Position numbers and translations under genes: made by a program
The notes under the pieces: model-generated
Databases searched by the model: none
Told to the model about the DNA's origin: nothing
Seen by the model: the letters and a program-made list of their open reading frames with translations, nothing else
NCBI GenBank assembly: GCA_025963615.1
Contig: JAOQAL010000493.1
Location: forward strand, 1 to 7,560
Length of the DNA: 7,560 nucleotides
Direction: 5' to 3'
Origin: Chitinophagaceae bacterium
GTDB lineage: Bacteria > Bacteroidota > Bacteroidia > Chitinophagales > Chitinophagaceae
In this document: positions 5,410 through 7,560 of the stretch, piece after piece
Layout of the letters: each line of letters opens with the position of its first letter
Numbering within the stretch: position 1 is the first letter of the stretch

Positions 5410-6495
5410 ATGTGGTATCAAACAAAAGCATCTGAAATACTGGGTATTCAATACCCCATCCTGCAAGGGCCGTTCGGCGGTAACTTGTCATCCGTTGAAC
5501 TGGTATCAACTGTGTCCAATACAGGAGGGCTCGGGGGCTACGGCGCTTATACATTAAGCCCGCAGGAGATTGTAGAAGTAGATCAGCAGATCAAAGCCGC
5601 GACTAACAAGCCCTATAATATTAACCTGTGGGTTTCGGACACCGATGCTGCTGACGGCTCAGTTTCAGACGAGCAGTTCAAAAAAGCTCAGTCTTTATTC
5701 AAGCCTTATTTTGATGAGTTGGGGATCGGGTTGCCCGAAAAACCGGCGCCATTTAAATCCAGGTTTGAAAACCAGGTCGAGGTGATCCTGTATCAAAGGC
5801 CGCCTGCTTTCAGTTTTACGTTTGGTGTCCCATCTGCCGATATTCTTGAACGATGCCGTCGTCTTGGCATTGTTACCATTGGCGCTGCAACGACGCCAGA
5901 TGAGGCTATCATTTTGGAATCCGCCGGAGTGGATATGATTATTGCTTCAGGTTTCGAAGCCGGAGGTCATCGCCCATCGTTCCTTGCACCGGCAGAGTCA
6001 TCTACAACCGGAACATTTGTATTGCTGCAATTAATTAAAGAAAAAGTAAAAATCCCGGTTATTGCCGCAGGTGGTATTGCAAACGGAAAAGCTGTTGCTG
6101 CAGCATTAGCGCTTGGTGCTGATGCTGCACAGATCGGTACTGCATTCCTGGCAACCGATGAGTCCAATGCCACAGCAATTCACAAACAAATGCTGTTTTC
6201 AGATGCCGCTAAGTTTACCACATTATCACGTGCGTTTACCGGCAGATTGGGCAGAGGAATAACCAGCCGTATTGCAAAGGACCTGATTCATAAGGAAAAT
6301 CGCTTTCTGCCCTTCCCGCTTCAGACACAGTTTATGTCGCATTTAAGGAAGGCGGCCATAGAGCAGGAAAAATGGGACATGATCTTATTTTGGGGCGGCC
6401 AGATCGCGCCCATGCTGAAGCATACAAAAGCTGCTGAACTAATGAAGTCGATACTGGAAGAAACCACTGCCTACTTTGACCATTTAAAAATCTAA
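5410..6495 (+). CDS. Nitronate monooxygenase (class I, FMN-dependent)
   Basis: 361 aa, normal for class I nitronate monooxygenases (formerly 2-nitropropane dioxygenases). These FMN TIM-barrel enzymes oxidise alkyl nitronates, such as propionate 3-nitronate, to carbonyl compounds and nitrite. Seen: IQYPILQGPFGG (13-24; the N-terminal 'PI.qgpM.g' FMN loop with Phe instead of the usual Met), STVSNTGGLGGYGAY (33-47), SGFEAGGHRPSF (180-191) with His187 at the place of the catalytic base, AAGGIANGKAVAAALALGAD (219-238) and AAQIGTAFLATDES (239-252) for FMN phosphate binding, FTGRLGRG (276-283), and a WGGQ (328-331) near the C-terminus. There is no signal peptide, so it is cytosolic. The start ATG is 11 bases after the previous stop, an operon arrangement. 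Bacterial members also include quinone reductases of related build, so the substrate is less sure than the fold. After the stop the frame stays open for 33 more codons (to 6597) without known homology. Confidence 0.9.
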   Translation: MWYQTKASEILGIQYPILQGPFGGNLSSVELVSTVSNTGGLGGYGAYTLSPQEIVEVDQQIKAATNKPYNINLWVSDTDAADGSVSDEQFKKAQSLFKPYFDELGIGLPEKPAPFKSRFENQVEVILYQRPPAFSFTFGVPSADILERCRRLGIVTIGAATTPDEAIILESAGVDMIIASGFEAGGHRPSFLAPAESSTTGTFVLLQLIKEKVKIPVIAAGGIANGKAVAAALALGADAAQIGTAFLATDESNATAIHKQMLFSDAAKFTTLSRAFTGRLGRGITSRIAKDLIHKENRFLPFPLQTQFMSHLRKAAIEQEKWDMILFWGGQIAPMLKHTKAAELMKSILEETTAYFDHLKI

Positions 6496-6625
6496 GACTG
6501 CACAAAAGCAATCGATACCATTGATCCCGGGGAAACTGCTATTGTAAGCACGTTGTATCTATTAACCGTGTGCCAGATAACTACTATTTAAATTCATAAA
6601 TTTTTAAGCAAATAAAAACAAACAA

Positions 6626-7045
6626 ATGAAACGTACAGCAAAAGCTCATTGGAATGGTAACCTTAAAGATGGTAAAGGAGAGATATCTTCTCAAAGCACC
6701 ATCCTTAACCAAACACCCTATTCGTTTAAAACACGATTCGAGTCTGCTACCGGCACCAATCCCGAAGAATTGATAGCAGCGGCACACGCAGGCTGTTTTA
6801 CCATGTCAGTAAGTGCAACCCTTGAGCGTGCGGGCTTTTTAGCCAACGACCTGAACACCGAAGCCATTCTCGATTTGGATATGGCTAACCTAAAGATCAC
6901 CGGCATTCATTTGGATTTGAAAGCATCATTGATCGACGGTGTATCCGCCGAAGCTTTTCAGCAAATTGCTGAAGGCGCTAAAATGAATTGTATTGTATCC
7001 AAAGCGCTGAGTGTGCCAATTACTTTAAGTGTTTCTTACCAATAA
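6626..7045 (+). CDS. OsmC-family peroxiredoxin
   Basis: 139 aa, the expected length of OsmC proteins, which reduce organic (and some hydrogen) peroxides with a pair of cysteines and are regenerated in characterised cases by lipoylated proteins. Seen: the N-terminal strand with AHWNGNLKDGKGEIS (7-21); Arg37 in KTRFES, matching the conserved activating Arg; Glu47/Glu48 and peroxidatic Cys57 in TNPEELIAAAHAGCFTMS (44-61); and resolving Cys122 in AKMNCIVSKAL (118-128). All residues needed for activity are in place. There is no signal peptide, so it is cytosolic. It lies 130 bp after the nitronate monooxygenase, enough for its own promoter; TAAATTTT at 6597-6604 is one base off the TAnnTTTG box, with a short A-rich leader. 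No GTGA-N6-TCAC operator is seen here. It is probably part of the same stress response. E. coli OsmC shares the type, but I give no symbol because Ohr and OsmC-like subgroups overlap. Confidence 0.9.
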   Translation: MKRTAKAHWNGNLKDGKGEISSQSTILNQTPYSFKTRFESATGTNPEELIAAAHAGCFTMSVSATLERAGFLANDLNTEAILDLDMANLKITGIHLDLKASLIDGVSAEAFQQIAEGAKMNCIVSKALSVPITLSVSYQ

Positions 7046-7335
7046 TGATGGGGTTCAATACGTCTTGGCCATTTTTATTTCGGGTGACAGTATCATGCAT
7101 GAACAGTGGTGGACGGATGCTGTTTGGGAAAGATGGTACGATACAAGAAATACCTTACAAGGTAGTACTATGTAGGGATAGGCGCGACCAGTGGCCTGAG
7201 CCGGGCTATGATTATTATTCAGGATTATAAATTACGGGTGTTCGAAAGATTTGACAAAAAATTAAGGCCCCCGAAAAAAAATATCAGGAAAAAAAAGACA
7301 GCGTGTCTGAATAAAACGCTAAAAAACATAATATC
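7046..7335. other. Intergenic stretch with possible gene debris
   Basis: About 290 bp with no recognised intact gene. On +, one open frame (7044-7172) ends ...VQYVLAIFISGDS, then MHEQWWTDAVWERWYDT and RNTLQGSTM before TAG; directly after, another frame (7166-7339) gives YVGIGATSGLSRAM, then IIIQDYKLRVFERFDKKL and a very basic tail. Both read like protein text and could be one decayed gene with a frameshift near 7163-7170, but I recognise no family. A 43-codon piece from ATG 7208 ends TGA at 7337-7339, overlapping the next start as ATGA. The last 80 bases are A-rich. AAGATTTG (7246-7253) is one base off a -7 box for the next gene. No terminator hairpin is clear. Confidence 0.35.
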
Positions 7336-7560
7336 ATGAACACTTCAAAAGTATGGTATGTAACAGGGGCCTCTCAGGGGCTGGGACTGACCCTCGTAAA
7401 AAAACTGCTTGAAAAAGGCTACCGGGTGGCCGCAACGTCCCGCGACGCTCATACGCTGAGCCAGGCGGTCGGCTTGATAGATAAGGACCGCTTTCTTTCG
7501 CTGGCTGTCGATTTGAACAATCTGGATGGCATTGACGAATCCATACAGCAAACGCTGGCA
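7336..7560 (+). CDS. SDR family oxidoreductase, N-terminal part (runs off the window)
   Basis: The first 75 codons of a short-chain dehydrogenase/reductase; the rest lies beyond the right edge. The Rossmann start is clear: KVWYVTGASQGLGLTLVKKL (5-24), with the cofactor motif TGASQGLG at 10-17; Arg36 after the second strand (VAATSRD) favours NADP(H) over NAD(H); LAVDL (56-60) ends the third strand at the usual Asp. The 'KVWYVTGAS.GLGL..vkkLL..GyrVaaTsR' wording is common in Bacteroidota SDRs of about 270-290 aa that lack the INVDGG ending, so the orphan SDR tail at 4812-4937 is probably not from a close copy (inference). The active-site Ser-Tyr-Lys is not in the window. ATG 7336 follows an A-rich leader and gives the standard N-terminus. 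The substrate is unknown. Confidence 0.88.
   Translation, partial: MNTSKVWYVTGASQGLGLTLVKKLLEKGYRVAATSRDAHTLSQAVGLIDKDRFLSLAVDLNNLDGIDESIQQTLA

Noticed and set aside
6525..6534. CCCGGG-centred palindrome after the nitronate monooxygenase as a terminator
   Set aside because: The stem is too short and no T-run follows.
7044..7172. Faint likeness of ...VQYVLAIFISGDS... to the end of class A beta-lactamases
   Set aside because: No active-site motif is present and the similarity is too loose to name.

Overview
The window looks like a chromosomal segment of a Bacteroidota species, probably from the Sphingobacteriales/Chitinophagales side; the genus cannot be fixed from sequence alone. The reasons are the C-terminal barrel of an outer-membrane beta-barrel protein, a secreted GH95 alpha-L-fucosidase whose signal peptide ends in the Bacteroidota-like 'NAQ', a short (192 aa) Crp/Fnr regulator of the kind common in the phylum, AT-rich leaders without clear Shine-Dalgarno sequences, and TAnnTTTG-like promoter elements.

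Left part (1-3201). The 3' end of an outer-membrane protein gene (+) is followed by about 440 bp of gene debris: a tail of an SP-family sugar transporter on + and the last codons of an AraC-type regulator on -. Then comes a complete, leftward-reading GH95 glycosidase. Together they look like the remains of a glycan-use locus of which only the secreted enzyme is whole.

Middle (3202-3608). About 400 bp without an intact gene. It holds a perfect 14-bp palindrome just upstream of the GH95 start and what appears to be the N-terminal arm domain of a tyrosine recombinase, broken by a one-base deletion. Its second reading frame runs in frame into the next gene, which invites a wrong long start call.

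Right part (3609-7560). A rightward cluster: a Crp/Fnr regulator, a cytosolic YceI protein, an orphan C-terminal SDR fragment, an exported NTF2/lumazine-binding-like protein, a class I nitronate monooxygenase, an OsmC-family peroxiredoxin and the start of another SDR oxidoreductase. The likely theme is handling of oxidants, electrophiles or nitro compounds under one regulator. The most notable signal is a pair of GTGA-N6-TCAC palindromes between the regulator and yceI, one of them covering the regulator's own stop codon. The regulator's recognition helix carries the same Arg-Glu-x3-Arg pattern that E. coli CRP uses to read GTGA, although the cyclic-nucleotide pocket is not of the CRP type. Regulator, operator and target therefore appear to lie side by side. 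No RNA genes, CRISPR arrays or intact mobile elements were seen.
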